Below, piece after piece: positions 43,277 to 52,078 of a stretch of DNA of 64,000 nt. Source of the DNA: Prosthecobacter sp. (GTDB lineage Bacteria > Verrucomicrobiota > Verrucomicrobiia > Verrucomicrobiales > Verrucomicrobiaceae); contig NZ_JAXMIH010000023.1 in assembly GCF_034366625.1 (NCBI RefSeq), positions 124,001-188,000 of the forward strand, given 5' to 3'. The notes beneath the pieces are model-generated. The model saw only the letters and a program-made list of their open reading frames with translations, did not search any database and was not told the origin of the DNA. The position numbers and the translations under genes are program-made. Each line of letters begins with the position of its first letter. Within the stretch, counting starts at the first letter, position 1.

Positions 43277-44668
43277 ATGAAAACGATTGTGCTCTGCATG
43301 AGCGCCTGCGTTTGGGCAGGGCTTGGTATGGCTGCGGAAGCGCGGCCGAAGTCGTATGGGGTGATCAAAGCCTTCCTCGACAAGGTTCCGGCCATCGACA
43401 CGCATGATCATCTGTGGGAGTGGGAGGAGCTGCCGGGGTGGCGGGAGGCGGAGGATGGGACGAAGGTGATGAATCTGGCGTCGATCTGGCAGAACAGTTA
43501 CTTGAGCTGGTTTCGGTCGGTACCGGGCTGGCAGCCGAAGGAGAAGTTTACGGCATGGTGGGAACGGGCGAAGCCGGGGTTTGCGGATGTGCGGGCGATG
43601 AGCGTTTATCGCTACACGTTGCCGGCGCTGAAGGATCTGTATGGCGTGGACTTTGAAGGCATCACGGATGCTCAGGCAGCGGCGCTGAATGAGCGCATCA
43701 CGATGAACTATCGCGATCAGCGCTGGCTGTATGAGGTGATCACGGAGCGGGCGAATATCGAGGTGGTGCTGAATGATCCGTATTGGGAGCCGTTCGATTT
43801 TGAATCGCACTACGGCTTCGTGGCGAACGTGCTGCGGCTGAATCCGCTGTTTCGCGGGTTTCATCCGTCGGAGTTCGCGGTGACGAAGGGTGGGCGGAAG
43901 GAGAGTCCGTATGACTTTGCGGCGGCGAAGGGCATCAAGATCGAGAGCTTCGATGATTACCTGACGTTCGTGGAGCGCGTGTTCGTTTTGGCGAAGGAGG
44001 CGGGACTTGTGGGCTTGAAGCACACGCTGGCCTATCAGCGCACGCTGGATTTTCAGAAGGTGGCGAAGGAGCAGGCGGTGGAGGCGTTCGGGCATCCGAG
44101 CAAGGACTTGAAGCCGGAGCAGGTGAAGGCGTTCGAGGATTTCATGATGTGGCATCTGTGCGAGTTGAGCGCGAAACATGGGCTGCCGTTTCAGATTCAC
44201 ACGGGCCATGCGCGTATTCAGGGATCGAATCCGATGCTGCTGGTGGATTTGATCGCGGCGAATCCGAAGACGACGTTCATTCTGTTTCACGGCGGCTATC
44301 CTTGGGTGGGTGAATCGGGTGCCATTGCGGCGCGGATGCCAAATGTGTATCTCGACTCGGTCTGGCTGCCGACGCTGAGCCAGACGATGGCGAAACGTGC
44401 TTTTCATGAATGGTTGGATGTGATGCCGAGCAACCGCATCCTGTGGGGCGCGGACTGCAATCACGCCGAGGGCATTTACGGGGCCACGGAATTCACACGA
44501 CGGGTGCTGGCGGAGGTTTTGGCCGAGCGTGTGGATCGCGGTGACCTGCGCATGGCGGATGCCGAGCACATCGGGCGGCAGATTTTGCGCGAGAACGCGC
44601 TGAGCGTGTTTCCGGGGCTTAAAACGAAGCTGTGGCGTGAGAAGCAGGCCAAGATGATGCCGCGGTGA
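43277..44668 (+). CDS. Secreted amidohydrolase-family protein
   Basis: 463 residues with a signal peptide (MKTIVLCMSACVWAGLGMAAEA). Amidohydrolase/TIM-barrel metal motifs: PAIDTHDHLWEWEEL (His-x-His), PFQIHTGHARIQG (His), FILFHGGYPWVG (His) and RILWGADCNHAEG (Asp). The trace fits the amidohydro-rel or uronate-isomerase-like branch rather than classic dihydroorotases; no carbamylated Lys site was assigned. Likely periplasmic. The substrate is unknown. Confidence 0.85.
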   Translation: MKTIVLCMSACVWAGLGMAAEARPKSYGVIKAFLDKVPAIDTHDHLWEWEELPGWREAEDGTKVMNLASIWQNSYLSWFRSVPGWQPKEKFTAWWERAKPGFADVRAMSVYRYTLPALKDLYGVDFEGITDAQAAALNERITMNYRDQRWLYEVITERANIEVVLNDPYWEPFDFESHYGFVANVLRLNPLFRGFHPSEFAVTKGGRKESPYDFAAAKGIKIESFDDYLTFVERVFVLAKEAGLVGLKHTLAYQRTLDFQKVAKEQAVEAFGHPSKDLKPEQVKAFEDFMMWHLCELSAKHGLPFQIHTGHARIQGSNPMLLVDLIAANPKTTFILFHGGYPWVGESGAIAARMPNVYLDSVWLPTLSQTMAKRAFHEWLDVMPSNRILWGADCNHAEGIYGATEFTRRVLAEVLAERVDRGDLRMADAEHIGRQILRENALSVFPGLKTKLWREKQAKMMPR

Positions 44669-44761
44669 AGGATTAGCCTGAACAGGAAACGCGGTGCGAG
44701 CGTCGGAGATTGTGCTCTTGCCACCAGGCGGACCGCCTTTTACGATCAAGCACTCTATCTC

Positions 44762-45316
44762 ATGAAAACATCTCTCTTCGCCTCACTGGCCTTGCCTCTG
44801 CTGCTCACGCAATGTGTCGATCCTTATTATGGTCCGAATGGTGCTGACCCGTATGCCAATCCCTACCGCCAGGACATGCGCGACCAAGGTTCAGAGATGA
44901 GCCGCATGGCTTATGAGCGTGGCCAGCAGGACGGGCGGTCGGATGCGCAGCAACGCCAGAGCCAGGATTACAATCGTTACCAGTCGCGTTTTGATCGCAA
45001 CACAGAGATGGCCTACCGCGACGGTTACAACCAAGGCTACAGTTTGATGAACAACAGCCAGGGTGAACTCGGCTACGGCAATCAGGGTGCCGCACAACAA
45101 CCACCTGCGCGCGATCCAGCCTACAACCAAGGCTACGATTACGGCCTGCGTGATCGCACGGGCGGACGTGTCACCGATCCGGCGGCGCATGTGGGGCGTT
45201 ATGATCCGCGCTACCGCTCCAGCTTTGAACGCGGCTACTACGATGGCTACAATTCAAGCTCCTCGCAGAATGCGCCGACGAATCCAAGTGCCGGCGGAAG
45301 TCTCTGGTTCCGCTGA
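44762..45316 (+). CDS. Tyr/Gln-rich lipoprotein of unknown function
   Basis: 184 residues. The signal MKTSLFASLALPLLLTQC has a lipobox (LLTQC). The mature part is rich in Tyr, Gln, Asn, Arg and Gly, with repeated motifs YERGQQDGRSDAQQRQ, AYRDGYNQGYSL, YNQGYDYGLRDRTGG and FERGYYDGYNSSS, a pattern of YxxGYxxG repeats. It looks like an envelope or appendage-associated structural protein. A strong bidirectional terminator lies 25 bases downstream. Confidence 0.75.
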   Translation: MKTSLFASLALPLLLTQCVDPYYGPNGADPYANPYRQDMRDQGSEMSRMAYERGQQDGRSDAQQRQSQDYNRYQSRFDRNTEMAYRDGYNQGYSLMNNSQGELGYGNQGAAQQPPARDPAYNQGYDYGLRDRTGGRVTDPAAHVGRYDPRYRSSFERGYYDGYNSSSSQNAPTNPSAGGSLWFR

Positions 45317-45341
45317 ACGGACGATATTCGACTCAGTGCAA

Positions 45342-45377
45342 AAAAACACCGTCGGGGCATGCCCCGACGGTGTTTTT
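45342..45377. terminator. Bidirectional intrinsic terminator
   Basis: A perfect 18-base-arm palindrome: AAAAACACCGTCGGGGCA with its complement TGCCCCGACGGTGTTTTT. The A-run on one side and T-run on the other let it work for both convergent genes, ending at 45316 (+) and 45405 (-). Confidence 0.95.
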
Positions 45378-45404
45378 GTTTCAAAGTGAACTGGTTGAAA
45401 CCGG

Positions 45405-45650
45405 TTATTCCTGCACGACTGCCTCAGGCGCGGCGGCGGGAGCAACCTCGGTGGCGACTTCAGCGGCCTTGGGCTTGGCGGGAGCCTTCTTGGCGGCGGC
45501 TTTCTTGGCGGGAGCCTTCTTCACAGCCTTTGCCTCGGATTTGACGGCGCGCGCTTTACGGGAGACACCGGCCTTGGCCAGAGCCTTCTTGCGTTCGAGG
45601 TACTTTTTGCGGCGGCGGCGTTTGACGATTTTGTTAAGTTGCTGACCCAT
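45405..45650 (-). CDS. Small basic Lys/Ala-rich protein
   Basis: 81 residues from ATG 45650 (MGQQLNKIVKRRRRKKYLER); the open frame to 45737 has no support. A strongly basic head (RRRRKKYLERKKALAKAG) is followed by Ala/Lys/Pro repeats (KKAPAKKAAAKKAPAKPK) and an acidic, Ala/Pro/Val tail. The pattern recalls histone-H1-like or AlgP-type DNA/RNA-binding proteins. It may condense DNA or bind ribosomal RNA; the sequence alone cannot say. It shares the terminator at 45342. Confidence 0.75.
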   Translation of the reverse strand: MGQQLNKIVKRRRRKKYLERKKALAKAGVSRKARAVKSEAKAVKKAPAKKAAAKKAPAKPKAAEVATEVAPAAAPEAVVQE

Positions 45651-45785
45651 GATGGATTGATCGGTTGTCGTTTTCGGTTTGAGGGCGGCAAGAGTTCCAC
45701 CGATCAAGGGTGAATCAAGACCAAATGCAGTCCGCACCCGGTTTCCCAGAACTGCCTGCTTGGTGAGGGCGGCTTGGAGCCGGGC

Positions 45786-46598
45786 TCAGGGCTTTTTATC
45801 CTCGGCCTTCGGATCGGAACTGAGTTTGGGAGTCTCGACTTTCGATTCCTGGCGCGAATCCGTGTTGTTGGAGGCCTGCTGGCTCGGCGGAACTTTGAAC
45901 AGCTTGCCGGTGTACGGGCATTTCACGGTCTGGCCGACACCCATGCCAGAAACATCGACGAGCTGGGTTTTGCCCGCGTATGGGCTGTTCACCATGTTGA
46001 CGCGCCCAGGAATGGGGGTGCCAAAGGGCAGGTCGCCAGCGGCGGGCTTGGTGGAGGAAGTGCTGCCACTGGTGCTCGGAGCTGGATTCGAGCTGGTGAC
46101 CGGTGGCGGGTTGTTGGCGATCTGCGGGGCCGGAGACGGCTCTTCCACGGGGATTTTCACACTTGGACTGCGATCTTCCGGGCTGTAACTGGATTTAGGA
46201 CGTGGTGCGGGACGGGTGGCGACGCTGCCCGATCGTGGGGAAGGGCTGTTGTAGTAGCGGTTTTGCGAGGAGCCTGAGAAGTAAGAGGAGTTGTAAGGGA
46301 TGCGGTTGGGCATTCCAGAACCCCACAAGGAGGACCAGTTTGGCGAGGGCCTTGAGCTATATCGCGGATACAGGGAACTGCTGCGAGTGGCCGCGTAGCG
46401 CTGGGTACGCACAGTGCCGGTGCGGAATGGCGGTGACTGACGTTGTGTCGAGTAACCCCAATAATTCAGCAGACCATTGGTTTGAATGTACTGCCAGGCC
46501 TGCCGCGGAGGCAGCGAGCATTGAACGAGGAGGACAGACGCTGTCAGCAGGGAAAACCTGCGCGCGGCGCAGCCGATGGTACAACGTGAAGCTTTCAT
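45786..46598 (-). CDS. Ser/Pro-rich lipoprotein with C-terminal small domain
   Basis: 270 residues from ATG 46598 (MKASRCTIGCAARRFSLLTASVLLVQC), whose signal ends in lipobox LLVQC. A long Ser/Arg/Tyr/Pro-rich disordered stretch (TRSSSLYPRYSSRPSPNWSS, YYNSPSPRSGS) leads to GDLPFGTPIPGRVNMVNSPYAGKTQLVDVSGMGVGQTVKCPYTGKLFKVPP, which resembles the small Pro/Cys-containing motif of some Verrucomicrobia lipoproteins. No family recognised. It is expected to sit in the outer membrane. Confidence 0.7.
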   Translation of the reverse strand: MKASRCTIGCAARRFSLLTASVLLVQCSLPPRQAWQYIQTNGLLNYWGYSTQRQSPPFRTGTVRTQRYAATRSSSLYPRYSSRPSPNWSSLWGSGMPNRIPYNSSYFSGSSQNRYYNSPSPRSGSVATRPAPRPKSSYSPEDRSPSVKIPVEEPSPAPQIANNPPPVTSSNPAPSTSGSTSSTKPAAGDLPFGTPIPGRVNMVNSPYAGKTQLVDVSGMGVGQTVKCPYTGKLFKVPPSQQASNNTDSRQESKVETPKLSSDPKAEDKKP

Positions 46599-46763
46599 GG
46601 TTGTAGGAGATGAAGGTGGTAACGTTGGATGCGGAGATAGTTCTCCGCTCAATTTCCACCGATGCTGACAGGATTACGAGATGAGAGCAAGAATTCCGGC
46701 ACGCAAAATCCTGCCGCAACGGCTTGTTTGCCGAATTATCATAACAACTAGGCTGAGTGGCTG

Positions 46764-47942
46764 TCAGGCGGCCTGCGCGAGGCCAATTTCCTGCTCGTTG
46801 AGATAACAAGAGGGGTCAGGAGCCCAGAGATCTCCGGTCATTTGCAAGGCGCGTACACGAAAGCCGCCACCGCAGACATTGAGGAAGCTGCATTCGGCGC
46901 ATTTGCCAGTGAGGTGTTGCTTGCGGTCGCGCAGAGCGTTGAGCGTGGCGTTGTCACGATTCGACCAGATGTCACTGAACTTGCGTTCCTTGACGTTGCC
47001 GAGCGTGAGTTCGTGCCAGAACTGGTCGGGATGCACATTGCCCTGAGTGTCGATGTTGCTGATGCCGGTTCCGCTGCTGTTCGCGCCGCCGCCGTTCCAG
47101 TTCATGAGTTCCATCGCGCGTGCGGCCCGCTCCGGGTTCTCGCGCTTCAGACGCATGTAGAGGTAAGGTCCGTCCACCGGCTGATCGACGGTCAAAACCT
47201 CACGTGGACGGCCTTCGGCAGCCCATTTGGCCGTGCGGTCGAGGATTTTGTCGATGGCACCGCGTGTTTCTTCGTGGGGCACTTCTATCAGCTCCGCACC
47301 GCGTCCGCTATAGACGAGGTGATAGAAGCACACGCGTTCGATGTCCTCCTGCTCGATGAAGTCGAGGATGGCATCGAGTTCGGCGATGTTGTGGCTCGAA
47401 AGCGTGAGTCGCAGACCGACTTTCTGGCCGACAGCCTTGCAGTTGCGGAACGCGGCCACCGCCTTGTCAAACGCGCCCACTTTGCCACGGAAGTGATCGT
47501 GCGTGGCCCCCATGCCATCGAGCGAGATGCCGACGTAGGAAAAGCCGATGTCCTTGATGCGCCGCGCCCACTCGGGATTGATCCGCGTGCCGTTGGTGGA
47601 AAGAGTGAGGCGCAGGCCCTTGCTGGTGGCGTATTCGGCCAGTTCGAAGAATTTGGGATGAATCGTCGGCTCACCGCCGGAAAGCAGCAGGGCGGGCACT
47701 TTGTAGTCGGCGAGGTCGTCGACGACGCCTTGGCATTGCTCCCAGTTCAGTTCACCGGGGTAATGCTTTGAGTCTGAGTCCTGATAACAATGAACGCACT
47801 TCAGATTGCAGCGGCGCGTGATGTTCCAGACAACGATGGGGCGACGTTCGGCGGCAGAGGTCGGTGAGCCGTGACCGCGGCCATAGCGCAGGTGGTCCAT
47901 CGGCTGGGCGACATCACAGTAAAGACGGGTGAGGTTGATCAT
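46764..47942 (-). CDS. Radical SAM/SPASM protein of the NirJ/AhbC type
   Basis: 392 residues. The radical SAM cluster motif is CNLKCVHC (Cys45, 49, 52), preceded by RRPIVVWNITRRC, as in NirJ (heme d1) and AhbC (siroheme-derived heme). GGEPTIHP follows as the SAM-binding motif. The C-terminal SPASM Cys set is visible: CAECSFLNVCGGGFR and a later Cys near the end. AhbC removes acetate side chains from 12,18-didecarboxysiroheme. No other ahb, nir or hem gene is in the window, so the pathway role is unresolved; peptide-modifying SPASM enzymes are an alternative. Confidence 0.85.
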   Translation of the reverse strand: MINLTRLYCDVAQPMDHLRYGRGHGSPTSAAERRPIVVWNITRRCNLKCVHCYQDSDSKHYPGELNWEQCQGVVDDLADYKVPALLLSGGEPTIHPKFFELAEYATSKGLRLTLSTNGTRINPEWARRIKDIGFSYVGISLDGMGATHDHFRGKVGAFDKAVAAFRNCKAVGQKVGLRLTLSSHNIAELDAILDFIEQEDIERVCFYHLVYSGRGAELIEVPHEETRGAIDKILDRTAKWAAEGRPREVLTVDQPVDGPYLYMRLKRENPERAARAMELMNWNGGGANSSGTGISNIDTQGNVHPDQFWHELTLGNVKERKFSDIWSNRDNATLNALRDRKQHLTGKCAECSFLNVCGGGFRVRALQMTGDLWAPDPSCYLNEQEIGLAQAA

Positions 47943-48060
47943 GACCCTGTATCAACGCACGGAGGTCATTCCGTTGCCCCGCCGATTTTGCGCAAAGCCT
48001 CACGTTGCTTGCCAGCTTCACCAGCGCACTGTCACAAAATTCAATCGCGATGATCCGACA

Positions 48061-49233
48061 TCACGGCAGCGGCTTCGCTTCCGGCACCAGCATCACGGAT
48101 TTTTTCTCCGGCTTCTTCTGGTCGGCCATTTTTTCGCTTGATGGCATTCCGTCGATCACAGGATTCACCCGCGCACCATCAGCCGGGAAGGGGATCGGGG
48201 TGAGACAGAGCACATCTCCTTCTTTGGGAGCCTTGGCTGCATTGGCGGAGACGACGATGTGTTTGTCCGTGCCGAAAACTGGCTCCACAAACATGCGCTT
48301 CAGCGTGTTTTGCGGCGTGATGAGGATGATCTCATCGCCGGCACGCACAGCGGAGCGTGAGATGATGAAGACATCGTTCAACGCGTCACCTTCGATCTCC
48401 GCCTCGATGAACTGGCCGATCTTCAGCGGCGGCGCGCCATCCGCACGTTTGGAAAATGGATTGTCGATTTGCGCCACGGCGGTCGTCTGGCGTGTTTCTG
48501 CATCCAGCGCGCTTTCCACGCGCACGAGGCGGCCTTCCCACGCCACACTCTTGCCTGCGGCGGTCGTGCGCAGTTTGACCTTCGCGGCAGGGGTCAGGTC
48601 ATTCGCATCGCGATAACGTTCCGGCAGTTTGATGTGCTGGCTTTCACGTTCTGGCAGCGGCAGGCGCACTTCGACGAAGTCGGTGGCAAAAATGCGGCCC
48701 AAAGTGGTCCCTTGGCCCACATATTGTCCCACATCGACGGCCTGTTCCAGAACCTGCCCGGCATACGGTGCGCGAATCACGGTGCGCTGCGCATCACGTT
48801 CCGCTTTTACCACGCGTGCCTCGGCGGCAGCCAGATCGGCCTTCGCACGCGCCACCTGCGGTGCGCGGGAGACGAGTTCGCCCGGTGCTCCCTGACGGCC
48901 CAGCGCCTTCCAGTTTTCGAGCGCTTGCTCCGCTTTCGCTTCTTCTTCTACAAGAGTGACCTTCGCCAGCGCCACGGCTGCCTTGGCGGTCGTCACGGCT
49001 GTTTCATAATCCACAGGATCGAGTTTGATCAGCACCTCGCCCTTCTCAAAAAAGCCGCCCGGTCGGAACGACGGACTCACCTCGAAGATCATCCCGGCCA
49101 CCTCCGGCATCAGCGTGCTGCGCGTGCGCGGCTGCACCGCGCCCTGCGAGGCCACGCGCACCGGGTACGTCGTCTTTTTCAATGTGATGCCCTCCACCGT
49201 CACCAGCACCGGCTTGGTCTCCATCGTCTTCAT
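48061..49233 (-). CDS. RND/HlyD-family periplasmic adaptor, N-terminus probably frameshifted
   Basis: 390 residues as called from ATG 49233. MFP layout: VASQGAVQPRTRSTLMPEVAGMIFEV, hairpin coiled coil (KVTLVEEEAKAEQALENWKALG, KADLAAAEARVVKAERDA), VIRAPYAGQVLEQAVDVGQYVGQGTTLG and barrel domain. The called start lacks the membrane anchor. An ATG at 49322 encodes a signal/anchor (MAKTLRALFPLIIL) in another frame, reaching a stop at 49252; adding one base near 49284 would join it as MAKTLRALFPLIILAACGWYGWWLITHKPEMK. No RND pump gene is adjacent. Confidence 0.85.
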   Translation of the reverse strand: MKTMETKPVLVTVEGITLKKTTYPVRVASQGAVQPRTRSTLMPEVAGMIFEVSPSFRPGGFFEKGEVLIKLDPVDYETAVTTAKAAVALAKVTLVEEEAKAEQALENWKALGRQGAPGELVSRAPQVARAKADLAAAEARVVKAERDAQRTVIRAPYAGQVLEQAVDVGQYVGQGTTLGRIFATDFVEVRLPLPERESQHIKLPERYRDANDLTPAAKVKLRTTAAGKSVAWEGRLVRVESALDAETRQTTAVAQIDNPFSKRADGAPPLKIGQFIEAEIEGDALNDVFIISRSAVRAGDEIILITPQNTLKRMFVEPVFGTDKHIVVSANAAKAPKEGDVLCLTPIPFPADGARVNPVIDGMPSSEKMADQKKPEKKSVMLVPEAKPLP

Positions 49234-49429
49234 CTCCGGTTTGTGCGTGATCAGCCACCAGCCATACCAGCCGCAGGCGGCAGGATGATCAGAGGGAACA
49301 GTGCGCGGAGGGTTTTGGCCATGTCAAAGGGTAGAACGTCTGAAAATGCGCCCGGATTCAAAAACGGGCGTGATTTATGCCGACGGTGGTCACACCACCA
49401 AGTTGGGTGAGCGCATCAATCCAGAGACT

Positions 49430-49518
49430 CAACGCGAATGGCCGCGAATGATCCGCGAATCCAGGCCGCAGGCATCTGATTCGCGAACATTCGTGCCTAT
49501 TCGTGGTCATTCGCGTTG
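49430..49518. repeat. CGCGAAT-type inverted repeat
   Basis: CAACGCGAAT (49430-49439) pairs with ATTCGCGTTG (49509-49518); between them CGCGAATG, CCGCGAATCC and ATTCGCGAAC, ATTCGTGGTC repeat the same short units in opposite orientation. It lies in the 220-base spacer between the adaptor and the aminotransferase. Confidence 0.7.
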
Positions 49519-49544
49519 AAAATGGCATGCACAATTGAGCGCCC

Positions 49545-50624
49545 TCACAGCTTCGCCAGGCTGTCATCCAGCGCGGCGATCACCGTGCTGATGCTCGCCT
49601 CGGTCTCGTCGCCCATGTTCGAGACGCGGAAGGTCTTGCCCTTCAGCTTCCCGTAACCGCCGTCGATGATCATGCTGTGGTTCTTCTTCAGCAGGCCGAT
49701 GAAGGCCGTCACGTCGATGCCCTTGTTGTTTGTCACGCAGGTCAGCGACTTGGAGCGATAACCCTCCGGCGCAAAGAACTCGAAGCCGTTGCGGATCACC
49801 CAGTCGTGCACCATGCCGTTGAGCTTGGCGTGACGCGCGTAGCGGTTGTCCACGCCTTCGGCGAAGATCTTGTTGAGCTGATGACGCAGGCCGTAGATCA
49901 GCGAAATGCACGGCGTGCTCGGCGTCATGCTCTTCTCGCCGTTTGCCTTGAACTCCAGGAAGTCGAAGTAGTAGCCGCGGTCATTGATCGTTGCTGCACG
50001 CGCCATCGCCGCCTCGCTGGCGGTGAACAGCGCGAGACCCGGAGGCAGCGCGAAGGCCTTCTGGCTGCCCGTGAGCAGCACGTCGAGGCCGAGTTCGTCG
50101 AAGTTCACCGGCACCGTGGTGAAACCAGACACCGAGTCCGTGATGAACATCACCTCCGGGTATTTCTTCTTCAGCGCCGCGATCTCCGCGATGGGGCTGA
50201 GCACGCCGGTGGAGGTTTCGTTGTGGATGAAGGTCACCGCGTCGAATTCGCCCGTGGCGAGACGCTTGTCGATCTCATCGGCCATCACCGGCTGGCCCCA
50301 CTCCACGGTGTAGGCCTCCGCCTGCTTGCCGCAGCGCTTCGAGACGTCATGCCACTTGTCCGCAAACGCGCCGTTGCAGCAGTTCAGCACCTTTTTGGCC
50401 ACTAGGTTGCGGATGCAGCCCTCCATGATGCCGAAGGCCGAGGACGTGCTCAGAAACACCAGTCCTTTGGTGCCGAACAGCGTCTGCAGCATCGGCTGGA
50501 TTTCGGCATACAGATCCTGGAAACCCTTCCCGCGATGCCCGATCATCGGCTGCGCCATCGCAGCGTAGGTGTCAGGGCTGACTTCGACGGGACCGGGGAT
50601 GTAAAGTTTGACGTGGGTGCTCAT
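49545..50624 (-). CDS. Class V aminotransferase (alanine-glyoxylate/serine-pyruvate type)
   Basis: 359 residues from ATG 50624 (MSTHVKLYIPGPVEVSPDTYAAM); the open frame to 50678 has no support. PLP features: GHRGKGFQDLYAEI, HNETSTGVLSPI, FITDSVSGFTTVPV and the Schiff-base Lys in LTGSQKAFALPPGLAL. It resembles archaeal and bacterial serine-glyoxylate or phosphoserine-like class V enzymes; the amino donor cannot be fixed by eye. It may interact with the RpiB-GlyA C1 pathway, but is 30 kb away. Confidence 0.9.
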   Translation of the reverse strand: MSTHVKLYIPGPVEVSPDTYAAMAQPMIGHRGKGFQDLYAEIQPMLQTLFGTKGLVFLSTSSAFGIMEGCIRNLVAKKVLNCCNGAFADKWHDVSKRCGKQAEAYTVEWGQPVMADEIDKRLATGEFDAVTFIHNETSTGVLSPIAEIAALKKKYPEVMFITDSVSGFTTVPVNFDELGLDVLLTGSQKAFALPPGLALFTASEAAMARAATINDRGYYFDFLEFKANGEKSMTPSTPCISLIYGLRHQLNKIFAEGVDNRYARHAKLNGMVHDWVIRNGFEFFAPEGYRSKSLTCVTNNKGIDVTAFIGLLKKNHSMIIDGGYGKLKGKTFRVSNMGDETEASISTVIAALDDSLAKL

Positions 50625-50795
50625 GCGTTTGGGGGCTTTTTTGGGGAAGGGAGCGCCGAGTTTAGGGCGCTCAGGCACTCACGCAAGGGCTGTGTGGAGG
50701 GGCTTCTGGCGAGTCTGACAGGCTGGGTGCCAGCTCTGCAAGAGTCGACACACTTCGGCCGAATGTCGTTCGGCGCGGTTCGCTGCAACGCATGG

Positions 50796-51443
50796 TTAAC
50801 CGTTGGTCACTCGCTCTGGATGTCCCGGTAAACGGCGAACGAATCTGTCAAGCATGTAGTCTGGGATGTCGTCATGTGGGACCGGTTGATTTCTCAGAGA
50901 AAACAATTTGGCTTGGTCGAGGAGAGCAAAGCAGAACGTCATCGCGTAGTATGTGTAACGAAGCATGACTTCGCGAAGAGGTAGGCGACCAAATTCGGGC
51001 AGATAGGCAACCGGTGTATCGTCAGGAGCGCCGAATTGCTGAATGAGCGCTCTACATGATCTCGAGTTGGTAACAGAGGAGATCACGCTGTTGTTGTGTT
51101 TGATGACGTTACTGAGGTGCCTGACCCAGCGAACTTCTCGCACATGGGAAAGGTGATCCAGGGACGGATCCCACACGCTGATCGTTGTTCCTTGAACCTC
51201 GTTGATGTTATTGAAGAAATCCTCAACCATCTTGGAAATGCCGAGGAGTAGAAACTCTCGAAGCTTTTCGGTCATTTGGATTAGCGCCCCGCCAAGATGT
51301 TTCATCTCGTCCTTGTCGGTGTAGAGCCATGATCCCATGTCATCCATGCTGCGAGCAGATGCGTCCGTGATGACACAAAGTGTACCCGTGGAGTGCATCA
51401 CCTCTTGGATTGCGTAGAGATGATCTATTGAGACTTGTTGCAC
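50796..51443 (-). CDS. Hypothetical helical protein in a lower-GC two-gene island
   Basis: 215 residues from GTG 51443; a downstream ATG at 51398 is an alternative. Helical segments (DEMKHLGGALIQMTEKLREFLLLGISKMVEDFF, VIKHNNSVISSVTNSRSCRALIQQ, PLREVMLRYTYYAMTFCFALLD) and no signal peptide. No family was recognised. It lies 76 bases after the C39-like gene on the same strand and both differ in composition from the surroundings, suggesting joint transfer. Confidence 0.65.
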   Translation of the reverse strand: MQQVSIDHLYAIQEVMHSTGTLCVITDASARSMDDMGSWLYTDKDEMKHLGGALIQMTEKLREFLLLGISKMVEDFFNNINEVQGTTISVWDPSLDHLSHVREVRWVRHLSNVIKHNNSVISSVTNSRSCRALIQQFGAPDDTPVAYLPEFGRLPLREVMLRYTYYAMTFCFALLDQAKLFSLRNQPVPHDDIPDYMLDRFVRRLPGHPERVTNG

Positions 51444-51519
51444 TGGGCAAGTGGGTATGAATCATCTAATGATCCCAAGCTCACCGACAGCGGAGCACGG
51501 TCGGGCGTTGAGACGGTTG

Positions 51520-52005
51520 TCATTTGGTCTTCACGTAAGTTAGAAGGTGGATCATCTGACGGTCGGGAATCGCGTCTAAAGTACGTTGAAACTCTGCGGC
51601 AAGTCCGGCGCGTTGTTGGGCCTGAACCTTCGGGTAAGCCGGGTCAATCAGGAGTAAGTCGCCTCCGTGTTGGGCGCAAACGAAGATGTGCCAATAGAGA
51701 GTGGAACCCGCCTGCCCAGTCAGTAGGGACACGAGGGGGAATTTGCCGTCGCTGGTCTCCGACTCGATGCGGTCGAGTGCAATGTCGCGGGCCAAGTGCG
51801 TGTCTGACGCCAACAAACAGAGTGATAGTAAAAAACTAGTGTCGTCAAAGCCCATCCCTTGCTTGGTGGGGTCGGATTGGAGGGGAAATGCATCAGGCGC
51901 AATCAGCCCGTGGAGCTTGGCGACGGACTCGAATCCAGACACCGCACAGGAAGCGTTTTCGAGTTGGTAGTGGCTTCGTAGCTGTTCTGGCAGGTCTTCG
52001 TTCAT
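51520..52005 (-). CDS. C39/papain-like cysteine peptidase fold protein
   Basis: 161 residues from ATG 52005; TTG 52032 would add nine residues. The Gln14-x5-Cys20 spacing in QLENASCAVSGFESVAKLHG is that of papain and C39 peptidases. A His at about 106 (YWHIFVCAQ) and Asp at about 121 (LLLIDPAYP) complete the expected triad with C39-like spacing. No export signal. It may cleave a peptide, be a bacteriocin-type leader peptidase, or be an inactive binding fold. It precedes the hypothetical gene at 50796. Confidence 0.65.
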   Translation of the reverse strand: MNEDLPEQLRSHYQLENASCAVSGFESVAKLHGLIAPDAFPLQSDPTKQGMGFDDTSFLLSLCLLASDTHLARDIALDRIESETSDGKFPLVSLLTGQAGSTLYWHIFVCAQHGGDLLLIDPAYPKVQAQQRAGLAAEFQRTLDAIPDRQMIHLLTYVKTK

Positions 52006-52078
52006 AGTAAGTAAACGTGTGACGTCGCCCAACTAGTTGGCGGCCGACAGTATTGTCGAGTGTTACGGGCTTCCGGCT

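Noticed and set aside
43247..44749. 500-residue open frame opposite the amidohydrolase
   Set aside because: Basic, low-information translation caused by codon bias of the true gene at 43277-44668, which has a signal peptide and metal-binding motifs.
51435..51839. Plus-strand 134-residue frame in the lower-GC island
   Set aside because: It overlaps both minus-strand genes, has no motif, and the minus-strand protein at 51520-52005 shows the Gln-Cys-His-Asp pattern.
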